A stretch of DNA of 64,000 bases, taken from the NCBI GenBank assembly GCA_002917075.1, contig NTMA01000010.1, forward strand, positions 310,001-374,000, written 5' to 3'. The notes under the pieces were generated by a model. That model did no database searches and was not told the DNA's origin. It was given only the letters and a program-made list of their open reading frames with translations. Position numbers and translations under genes: made by a program. Below are positions 13,601 through 21,756 of this stretch, one piece after another. The stretch is from Hawksworthiomyces lignivorus. Lineage: Eukaryota; Ascomycota; Sordariomycetes; Ophiostomatales; Ophiostomataceae. Position 1 is the first letter of the stretch, and each line of letters begins with the position of its first letter.

Positions 13601-13809
13601 ATTTCTGTTGCCGGAGGCACAGAGACGCCAAGAACCCAAATTTTGCGATTCTTCCCTGTACTGACTTGAAAACAGCCCAGGATATGTCCAAGGCGCGTGA
13701 GCGGCTGGAGGACCTCAAGCGGTCCGGTAGGACGGGCCCCCGGCAGCGCGAACGGATCTCGAGAAGCAAGATCGGGCGGCAGCAAGAAGGTGAATGCTTG
13801 GTAATGTAG
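10631..13809 (+). CDS. SKT5: SKT5/Chs4-family chitin synthase activator with Sel1 repeats and CAAX box
   Basis: Three exons, 10631-11135, 11200-13578 and 13676-13809, give 1005 residues. Intron 1 is GTATGT with a GCTAAC branch 10 nt before the AG; intron 2 has an ACTGAC branch. The first ~640 residues are Pro/Gly/Gln/Tyr-rich with a collagen-like GGP run near 11647-11700 and look disordered. About 690-975 are tandem Sel1-type helical repeats (for example AMFFLADCLGRGVFGQ and AMYKVGMILLKG), the hallmark of SKT5/Chs4 proteins. The last four residues are CLVM, a farnesylation-type CAAX box; yeast Chs4 is also prenylated at its C-terminus. In yeast this family binds and activates the Chs3 chitin synthase at bud necks and septa, so a role in wall and septal chitin synthesis is expected. 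Three alternative acceptors for intron 1 (11181, 11193, 11199) are all in frame; 11199 fits the branch distance best. Confidence 0.93.
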
Positions 13810-14689
13810 GAGGGTGGTGTGGTGTGTTGTGGCGATGATGGCAGTGACCGGGTGATGATTCGGCGGTATGAATTTGGTGTTTTAGTACATATACAGCAAA
13901 ACTGCGTCTCCGCTCCGAGACGAAACGATGATATCCTATTGTACATACGGAATTTCTTTTCCTGTCCAGCTGGTCCTCTGGAAAGAAAGAGAAGAAAAAA
14001 AAGAAGGACTTAAGAAATGATGGAATGAAGCAGAGAGCCAGAGGCTGGACTGCCATGTGTGGGATCGTAGAGCTAGTTGCTGAATGACAAGACATATAGG
14101 CATGGTAGGCGTCGGGTACAGAAAAACCATCCATTAAGAGAATGCAAAGAGAAAATCACTAAAGCTTCCAGAATAATCGAAATAGAGAACATTACGGGTG
14201 CTCCCCATAGTCACTATGAATCATCGAGGGAAAAAGACATAAGATGACTTGAAGCTTGTAAGACGTCAACATGCATACAATAGACAGTTTACATACACCA
14301 CACACAAACACACACAAGTACGCGCGTGTATCAATGCGTTCGTGTGCGTATACCTGATCCTCGCGCCGGAAGTATCTTCCACGCCCATTTGTTCTTCCTT
14401 GTGCATATATGTTTCTTTCCTCTCGACAAAAACCCGGGATTGCGACAAATGAAAAATGGATAACCGATAAGATGACAAACGGAACTCGGAAGAGATGACA
14501 GAAAAAAAAAAAGTGCTTGGACCACACTCCCGCCCTCGATGATTTTTCTTATCTTATACCTCGCCCGCGTCTCTCGAGACCCAGCTCCATTGGCCTCTCT
14601 CTCGCCGTCTCTGCAACGAACCAAGCCAGCTTCCGCCGTGCTCTCTCCCCCCCACGCCGCCGCTGCCACATCCTCTGCTCCGGCCGCTC
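13810..14689. other. Convergent intergenic region, SKT5-like / MPC2
   Basis: This 880-bp stretch separates two convergent stop codons and should carry both 3' UTRs. A short CA-rich microsatellite lies near 14296-14318. I see no further gene. Confidence 0.6.
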
Positions 14690-15451
14690 TTACTGCTTGA
14701 CAGCGACGGCAGCCGAGTCGGTCTCGGCCTCGGGCAGGGCGGTCTTGCTGGTGCCCTTGGACAGGAAGATGCGGCCGCACTGGACGACGCCGACGATGCC
14801 CAGGAAGAAGTTGACGGCGGCCAGCAGGTAGTTCTTGGGCTTGATGATGAGGCACCAGCGGGTCCAGATCAGACCCGTGGCCGTCAGGGCCAGGTTCTGG
14901 GTCACGGACAGCTTCTCGACGGGGCGGGCCAGGTCGGAGATGCCGGCGATGACCAGCGCCCACTTCATGACGGGAGCCCTGGGCGGAGGGAGGAAAGGTC
15001 AGTCGGGCAATACCCCCCAAAAAAGGAAAGAAATAAACAAGTACACAGATATACATAGATATATATATATATATATATATAGATAGAGTATGACTCACCA
15101 GAAGTGCACCGTCTTCAGGCCGATCGGGCTGTCCCACATGCGCTTGAACCAGCTGTCGCCGGCGGCGTCAGCACCGGCGGCACCGCTCGCGAACCGCCAT
15201 CCCCGAGAGTTGTTGGCGCCGCGGCGGAAGGTGGCAGCCAGGAACGAGGCGGCAGAGAAGCGGGGGATGGATGTTTTTGGCGATGGGGCGCTCGCGGGAG
15301 TTGCCCGGGTAGCGGACCGGGCGGTTGTGAAGCGGCGGACGAGGGCGCCGCTGGCGGGTTTCCGGGCAGCGCGGAGGACGAAGGGGGAGGCGGTCGGGTT
15401 GGCAAAGGGGCGCGCGGCGGCGCGGGCAAAGGAGGCGGCGGCAGGCGACAT
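14690..15451 (-). CDS. MPC2: Mitochondrial pyruvate carrier subunit 2 (MPC family)
   Basis: Two exons, 15451-15099 and 14978-14690, encode 213 residues. The intron (14979-15098) has GTGAGT and CAG and carries an (AT)n microsatellite. The join gives WDSPIGLKTVHFWAPVMKW and then LVIAGISDLARP, diagnostic for the MPC2/3 branch; NLALTATGLIWTRWCLII and the following helix complete the three-helix MPC fold (about 107-195). The first ~95 residues are Ala/Arg/Ser-rich and nearly free of acidic residues, as expected for a matrix-targeting leader, and are longer than in yeast MPC2. The protein should sit in the inner mitochondrial membrane and pair with MPC1 to import pyruvate. The gene is divergent from NDUFA2. 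Confidence 0.95.
15057..15080. repeat. (AT)n microsatellite inside the MPC2 intron
   Basis: An uninterrupted run of about eleven AT dinucleotides, lying entirely within the intron of the MPC2 gene. Confidence 0.9.
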
Positions 15452-15925
15452 GATGAAGCAGACAAGAGCGGAAAATATGAGGAAAACTCTTGATGGGCTG
15501 TTTTGTGATCGACCGTAGGAGACTGAGATAAAAAGCTGGGCCGCGGGAGGGGGGAATTGAATGACTCCTCCGATATCTCCAAGTAGTCTTTGCAGCGTCT
15601 TAGTTATCCTTTTTTCGGGTTGGCTCGGGTCGACTTCGGTGCTAGCAGACTTTCTGTCGATTTTCTTGTCTCTCTGTCTTGGGCAGAATAGCGACGTAAG
15701 TTGTGGCAGCGAAGACCGATTTTGCCGAATGTGTTCGTGTCAAGAAAATCCCAATCAAAAGCAATTAAGAATGAGAATTTGCCTCTTTGAAGGAGATGCT
15801 GGCGAGTTGTGCAAGTCACCGACGGGGAAAAAAAAAAGTTTGGGTTACAGGCGGTTCTTCGGGACCACAGGTGCTGAAGGGTAGGTGGGAAAGTGTGTAA
15901 ATGGGGGTGAATTGGGGGGAAGGGG

Positions 15926-15946
15926 NNNNNNNNNNNNNNNNNNNNN
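15926..15946. other. Assembly gap (21 N)
   Basis: A run of 21 N is flanked by G homopolymers on both sides, so the true length of the tract is unknown. Confidence 0.99.
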
Positions 15947-16642
15947 GGGGGGGGGGTGGGCGTGTGGATCTTTGTGTATGGGAAAGTGGAGATTTTCCGA
16001 GGGAAGGGAGATGGGAGATTTCGCTTGACCCAACCGTTTTTCCTATCTTATTTTCGTTTTTGTGAGCTACAGAGTTGTAAAAGGCCTAAACCTACACGTA
16101 CGAGTCTGGGAGTGCGACGTTCTCCGTACACGGACATGCAGGTGTGCTTTTTTGGGGGGAGACAGGGAGATCGGCACAGCCTGGAAAGGAACAAAAAAGA
16201 GATGGTTGAGAGGGGGGCCCTGACAGTTGAGATTCGTTCTATTGGATGACTGAGACGGCGAGGAATTGAGCAGAATTGGCCTTCCGGAGATAAGAAGGGG
16301 AGAATCCGTTAGTTGGGGGAGACTCTAATATTTGGGGACCAAGCACTAGAGGCGATGGGGAAGTACGAGGATGTAAGATACGTGTACGAGGATGACAATG
16401 CCAGGCTGGACGACAACCGCTGCATGGCCAGGAGAGGAGCGAAACGAATGTCATCAGTTTTGAGTATGAAAACGACGTCTTCAGGGTCCAATTCCCAGCG
16501 AGAGACTAATAAATTATTGGCCTTGCCCTTCTCTCGTCCGCCGTCTATGGCTAGATAGATATTCTTAAACACAATTCACATATTTCTATAGACAGTATAT
16601 GCAGCTATATAAATCATTGAATGCCATCCACCCAAAATTCAG

Positions 16643-16683
16643 CCAATCACGGCGCCATCTTTTCCTAGCCCTGCCGCAATTGG
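16643..16683. promoter_or_regulatory. Pair of opposed CCAAT boxes upstream of NDUFA2
   Basis: CCAATCA at 16643-16649 and ATTGG at 16679-16683 (CCAAT on the minus strand) lie 130-170 bp before the NDUFA2 start. CCAAT is the site of the fungal Hap2/3/5 complex, which controls many respiratory genes. Occupancy here is inference. Confidence 0.45.
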
Positions 16684-16810
16684 CTCGGCACCCACTGGGA
16701 AAACGCTCTAGGGGAAAGCAAGCATCGCATCACGACGGCTGACAAGAGAACCTCAATTCGACTCGTGAATTCACACCACTCCCCCGCTTCCTCCCTCCTC
16801 ATCGGCCACA

Positions 16811-17340
16811 ATGTCTGCCAAATACGCTTTCTCAAAGTCCCTCAAGGAGGTCCGCTTCCTCTTCTGCCAGACCGGCGACCACAGCGCGGCCACCCGGTGC
16901 GTTTTTTTTCTGTGCTTTTGATCTCTGTCTTGTGCTCTTGTTTTGCTCGGCTTGGTTTTTAGCCGTTGCAGCAGTCGACCCTGCCACGCATTGGACTTTG
17001 GCTTTACTTTTCTTCCGTTTGTTTGTAACATAGTTTGCTAATTCGTTCCTTCTAGGACCTTCCTGAACCGCGCCTATCCCACCATGAAGAAGAACAACCC
17101 ACATATCCCCATCCTTCTGCGCGAAGCCCAAGGCACTCTCCCCAAGATCTACGCCCGCTACGACCTCGGCCGCGAAACGAGCAAGACTCTAGAGGGTATT
17201 TTGTTCCCCTGTCTTTCTGCCTCGGCTGCCAAATGGCTCTGCCTCTCCTCTCACGTGGAGTAACGCTCGCTAACTATCTAGGCCTCTCGGACAAGCAAAT
17301 CGAGGAGGTGGTAACAGGATTGGTGAAGAGCGAGTCATAA
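16811..17340 (+). CDS. NDUFA2: Complex I subunit NDUFA2 / B8 (10.5 kDa)
   Basis: Three small exons, 16811-16896, 17056-17195 and 17282-17340, join in phase to 94 residues, the normal size for this subunit. The peptide has the L51/S25/CI-B8 thioredoxin-like signature: FLFCQTGDHSAATRTFL, then YPTMKKNNPHIPILLREA and IYARYDLGRE. It belongs to the peripheral (matrix) arm of NADH:ubiquinone oxidoreductase as an accessory subunit and has no cleavable leader, which is normal for B8. Donors are GTGCGT and GTATTT; the acceptors follow CTAG and TCTAG. The exons are too short to be found by ORF length alone. It is divergent from MPC2 and convergent with the FMP46-like gene. Confidence 0.96.
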
Positions 17341-18436
17341 TGCGGGAAGCTTGATAGGTGTCCGAAAAAAAAAAAAAAAAAAAAAGAGACATGTTGAGCG
17401 GGACCGCGTCGTCCGTGTGTACATAGAGAAAAGGGAGCCTACGAATAGAGGCAAATATTAAAAAAATTCAAACGAGGACCGGCTAGCAGCACTTTGCTGT
17501 GCTTGCATACACGATGTGTGATGGGAGACATTACCGTAGGCAATTACAGGGCGACGATGTAATACAAAGTACTTTCACATCTATCAAGGTTCCGACTGCC
17601 ACGGCTGGCGTTTGAGCCGTCCAGAAGGCTGCCACGAGCAGAGCATAAGGTACGGAAGGCTTCGCAACAGCGATCCATCATATCTTTAATGTACGGAGAA
17701 AGGCCCGCAGAGAACAAAGACAGAGCAGAGGCAGACAAAGTTGAGAAACACAGAGTGGTGGCATAATTCCAGGTCGAGCTGAACGTGGACGGCGGTTTTG
17801 GCATGACGCAAAATGCTTGTGCAGCCGATCGAGAAATTTCTTGCCTATATCAACGAAGGCAAAGAAACTTGAGCCATAGACGGCAAACAAATAGAATACG
17901 GGCCTCAATACCACTTCATATAGACCCCGAGATGGCAAGGTCTATAGCAGAGGCCGGGAGCTAGCTGCCTGGAGCACATAGTTAGAAGAAATTGGGTTGA
18001 TTTTTTTAAGCTGAAAGCCACTGAAGGTTGTTTGCATATAGATAGCTCTACTCCAACACGCTACCAGTGCTGGTTGGACACCGGGCAACTGCCAAGGGTT
18101 CGTCGATAGGGTCAAATGCAAACACAAAGAATGGTCGGAAACAGCACCGGCAGCAGCAGAAGCAGCAGCTCTTAGTGGAAAAGTCGACATGCTCAGCCAA
18201 TTTGGCCAGAATTCGAGTGGACTGCTGTCAACGAGTCACTGTATGCACTTAGCTTGCTTCGCAATATACCCAAGAGTTTGCCTGGGTGATTTTATCTAGC
18301 TAAAAGTGAACTAGCCAAAGGTAACAGAGTAAGAGGTGGGATATGCAATTTGAAGCAAATCAAAACTTTTTTTGTACATAATTTTATAAACAGAGCCTAC
18401 TACAACAGGTCGCGCTCCCCGATTGCTTTTATGCGT
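17341..18436. other. Convergent intergenic region, NDUFA2 / FMP46-like
   Basis: The 1.1 kb between two convergent stops starts with a poly-A run of about 20 nt (17367-17386). No gene is seen. Confidence 0.6.
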
Positions 18437-19095
18437 CTAGCTGCTGCCCTTTTCCAGATTCAGGAGCTTCAGGATTTCTGACTCGTTGCTCCCGGCAACT
18501 GCCCTTCCATTGTTCCAATCCACGATCTAGATGATGTTAGCATGTACTCAGTGCACCAAGCCGGAGCGTCTCCTGGTTCTGCTCTTCTCTCTGCTTACTA
18601 CTGGCCGCTGGAAGTTGTCCTTGCTCTCCCGGAACTTCCTCAGCGCCTCGCTGGGCGTGCGGGCGCCCTTTACCACGGTCGGGATGGCCGGCTGGCCCAC
18701 GTACTCCAGGATGGTCTGGAGCTGGTCTGCAGTCGGCGGGTCTTCGGTGATCTGGAACTCAAACGCCTCGCGGCGGGCGCCGGGCGCCTTGTCCGTCTGC
18801 GCCGTGGTGTCGCTGGCCTGGTCCTCGGTGGCCGTCTGCGAGGCGTTGGCCGAGGCTTGCTTGAGGAGCGTGGCCACGCGGACCGACGCCGGCGAGCTCG
18901 CCTTGTGGAAGAGCGTCACGATGTCGAGGGTTTTGTGCTTTTGGAGCAGAAGGCGAGGAGGAAGGGGCCGTCAGGTTAGCCAAGAGCCAGCTTTTCAAAA
19001 CTCATTTCATCCTTTTTTTTTTCATGTCCTCTCCTTCATCGAATTATCAGCCAGCTGGTGCAGCTGCGATCGAGAAAACTCACAAATCGAAACAT
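18437..19095 (-). CDS. FMP46: FMP46-like mitochondrial redox protein (DUF1687, thioredoxin-like)
   Basis: Three exons give 146 residues: 19095-19084 (only 12 nt, MFRF), 18937-18599 and 18526-18437. All introns are phase 0, with GTGAGT and GTAAGC donors and GCTAAC-type branch sites. The product starts MFRFHKTLDIVTLFHKASS, runs through ASVRVATLLKQ, and after the second junction reads RPVIVDWNNGRAVAGSNESE, the strongly conserved end of the DUF1687/Fmp46 family. Yeast Fmp46 is a mitochondrial protein with a thioredoxin-like fold and no settled substrate. Without the 12-nt exon and the last exon the frame looks like an unrelated 123-codon ORF, so automatic calls may truncate it. It is divergent from ALO1. 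Confidence 0.9.
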
Positions 19096-19721
19096 GTTGG
19101 GCGACTGGTCAGCTCTTCTGATCTACTCTTCAAATTGGTGAATTTGTACGTTGCCAATTGGCTTTGTCTTTCAGGTAGATTAAACGGTGCAGAGTGAGCA
19201 ACAGGTGGGAAATGCAAGCGAGTGGCCCTGTTAAGCTCTTTTTATGTCACCCGGTTTGATCCAGAGAGCGATGACGTTAATCGGGCCAGTCAAGACCGTT
19301 TGCGCAAGTAATATTAGCATGTTTTCTGGCAAGGCAGGAGCTCGGGGACCCACCCTATCAGCTGCTGCTCCTTTCAGTACTAAGCTATTGAGTAGCTTTT
19401 CCACGTGATCAGCCCAGAGATGTCTTATCGCCTTATCGTATCTCCGACCCCTCCATCGTTTTTTCCTTTTTCCTCTAGGGAATAGAGCAAGTCGCCGCGG
19501 CAATGGCCTCATAACGGGATGTGAGTGGGGAGAGGGGGGGGGGGCTAAGGAAAACAAAAAAAGTTCCTCTGCTCCGTAGACAGCTTTCATATTTGGGTGG
19601 TAGTACCCTACTGGAAGAATTTTATGTCCATCGTCGCCATGCCCTGTGCTTTGGTGTAACTCTTAACTCTTACGTCATACTGAGCATCGAGAGCTGATCA
19701 TCAGCCCGGCCTGCTTCCACG
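19096..19721. promoter_or_regulatory. Shared divergent promoter region, FMP46-like / ALO1
   Basis: The 626 bp between two outward-facing start codons must serve both genes. A G-rich tract is present at about 19527-19544. No other gene is seen. Confidence 0.6.
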
Positions 19722-21416
19722 ATGGCGTCATCTGCTGCCGATTTTGACCCGGCCGTCTATGACGGCGTGGATCTGGCCGTGGCGGCCTCGTCTCTGCCTG
19801 GCTCGCCTGTGGCGGCCCCCTTCTTCGCCCGCCGCGGCTATGTGCACGCGACGTGGGCGCGCACCTATGCGTCGCGGCCGGAGCTGTTCATCCAGCCGGC
19901 CACCGTGGCCGAGGTGGAGCAGGTCGTCAAGCTGGCGCGCCACCGCCGCCGGCGCATCGCCACGACGGGCTGCGGCCACTCGCCGTCGGACATTACGTGC
20001 ACGAGCAGCTGGCTGGTCAACCTGGACCGGCTGAACCGCGTGGTGCGCGTCGACCGGGCGAGCTGCCTGGTCACGGCCGAGGCGGGCATCCGCCTGCGCG
20101 ACCTGAGCGCCGCGCTGGCGGGGCACGGCCTGGCCCTGCCGAACCTGGGCAGCATCAACGCGCAGTCGCTGGCCGGCGCCTGCGCCACCGGCACCCACGG
20201 CAGCAGCCTGCGCCACGGCCTGCTGTCCGACGACATTGTGGCGCTCAAGATCACCCTGGGCGACGGCACCACGCGCGCCGTGCGCCGCGCCAGCGGCGAC
20301 GCCGACGAGAGCGATCTGTTCCGCGCCGCGCTGCTGTCGCTGGGCGCGCTCGGCATCGTCGTCGAGATCACCCTGCGCGCCGTGCCCGCGTTCCGCCTGC
20401 GCTGGTCGCAGACCGTCGACACGGACGAGGCGGCATTTGCGGCCTGGCGGCGCGTCGCCGGCGGGAAGGGTGGCGCCGACGCGGACGAAGCAAACGGCCG
20501 CCGCAGCCAGCTCTGGACCCAGGCCCACTTTGTCCGCGTCTGGTGGTTCCCCTACACGCGGCGCGCCGTCGTGTGGGCCGCCGAGGACTGCGACGCCACG
20601 CCCGCCGAGGAGCCCGACCACACGCCGCCCGCGTCCTACTACGACGGCACCCTGGGCTACCTCGTCTACCACAACCTGCTGTACCTGGCGCGCTTCGTCC
20701 CGCGCATCCTGCCCTGGGTCGAGTGGTTCGTCTTTGGCATGCAGTACGGCTTCCGCAACGGCACCACCACCGCCGGCCTGCAGCCTAGCGACCAGGCTTT
20801 GCTCATGAACTGCCTCTACTCCCAGTTCGTCAACGAGTGGGCCCTGCCCCTCGCCCGCGGGCCCGAGGCCCTCGCCCGCCTCGGCGCCTGGCTCAACCAC
20901 CTGCAGCCCGGCGACCCGGGCTACGTCGACCACCGCATCCCCTTCTCCGCCGACGGCCTCTACGTCCACGCCCCCGTCGAGGTCCGCGTCGCCGACACCG
21001 CCCGCCTGCCGGCTACCGACGCCGAGCGGCCCCTGCTCGACCCCACCGCCGCTGACGGGCCCACCCTCTACCTCAACGCCATCATGTACCGCCCCTACCT
21101 GCGCAACCCCCCCGGCACCGAGCGCTACTACGAGGCCTTTGAGTGGCTCATGCGCGACCTCGGCGGCAAGCCCCACTGGGCCAAGTGCTTCGGCTCCGAC
21201 CACAAGGAGCTGGCCGCCGCCTACGGCGCCGACCTCGACCGCTTCGTCGCCGTCCGCAACGCCTCCGACCCGGACGGCCTCTTCGTCGGCCCCTGGCAGC
21301 GCCGCTACCTCCTCGGCGACGACGCCCCGCTGCTGCCCCTCGAGGAGCACGAGAGCCGCCGCGCCCTCGCCACCGACAACAGCATCATCATCTCGGGCGC
21401 GCTGAACAATCCGTAG
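19722..21416 (+). CDS. ALO1: D-arabinono-1,4-lactone oxidase (FAD-linked)
   Basis: One uninterrupted exon encodes 564 residues, close to the usual length for fungal ALO. The enzyme oxidises D-arabinono-1,4-lactone to D-erythroascorbate with release of H2O2 and is associated with mitochondria in yeast. The N-terminal FAD-binding (VAO/PCMH) domain covers about 40-220. GCGHSPSD at 83-90 holds the histidine that carries covalent FAD in this family, and GACATGTHGSS follows. The C-terminal ALO domain has HWAK at about 484-487 and ends with NASDPDGLFVGPWQRRYLL. Third codon positions are almost all G or C, which also creates a stop-free frame across the whole gene on the opposite strand. It is divergent from the FMP46-like gene and convergent with the permease, 340 bp away. 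Confidence 0.95.
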   Translation: MASSAADFDPAVYDGVDLAVAASSLPGSPVAAPFFARRGYVHATWARTYASRPELFIQPATVAEVEQVVKLARHRRRRIATTGCGHSPSDITCTSSWLVNLDRLNRVVRVDRASCLVTAEAGIRLRDLSAALAGHGLALPNLGSINAQSLAGACATGTHGSSLRHGLLSDDIVALKITLGDGTTRAVRRASGDADESDLFRAALLSLGALGIVVEITLRAVPAFRLRWSQTVDTDEAAFAAWRRVAGGKGGADADEANGRRSQLWTQAHFVRVWWFPYTRRAVVWAAEDCDATPAEEPDHTPPASYYDGTLGYLVYHNLLYLARFVPRILPWVEWFVFGMQYGFRNGTTTAGLQPSDQALLMNCLYSQFVNEWALPLARGPEALARLGAWLNHLQPGDPGYVDHRIPFSADGLYVHAPVEVRVADTARLPATDAERPLLDPTAADGPTLYLNAIMYRPYLRNPPGTERYYEAFEWLMRDLGGKPHWAKCFGSDHKELAAAYGADLDRFVAVRNASDPDGLFVGPWQRRYLLGDDAPLLPLEEHESRRALATDNSIIISGALNNP

Positions 21417-21756
21417 TGCACAGAACAAAAAAAAATTTGAAATTCTTCTTTTATTTATGTTTTTTGGGGCTTATAATTTTTGGCATAATCGTACTGGCGT
21501 TTTCGAACTCGCTGTCTCCTATAGACAGCTGGGGAGGTATCTACTTCATCATGACAGCTTATATACAAAGTTGTTTGCTTGTGCCATTCTCATGTTGGCC
21601 CCTGTTTGTCCCCTATACATCATGGGGGGTCCAAGTCTACCCAATTCTCCACCCATGATCGTACACATCTTCTTCCCGAAGAAATGTTCCAAAGAAAAGA
21701 AACGAATGAAAACAAAGAAAAAGGAAAGAGAAAATATGAATTAAATACTAATCGTG
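21417..21756. other. Convergent intergenic region, ALO1 / methionine permease
   Basis: The 340-bp AT-richer spacer between two convergent stop codons should hold both 3' UTRs. No gene is seen. Confidence 0.6.

Larger units (their letters stand above)
15452..16810. promoter_or_regulatory. Shared divergent promoter region, MPC2 / NDUFA2
   Basis: The 1.36 kb between the start codons of two genes transcribed outward must hold both promoters. It contains an assembly gap within a poly-G tract (15926-15946) and two opposed CCAAT boxes close to NDUFA2. No other gene is recognised here. Confidence 0.6.

Noticed and set aside
19728..21428. 566-codon open frame on the strand opposite ALO1
   Set aside because: It mirrors the ALO1 frame: extreme G/C at third codon positions removes stops on the other strand. 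Its composition (Gly/Ala/Val/Gln-rich) has no domain.
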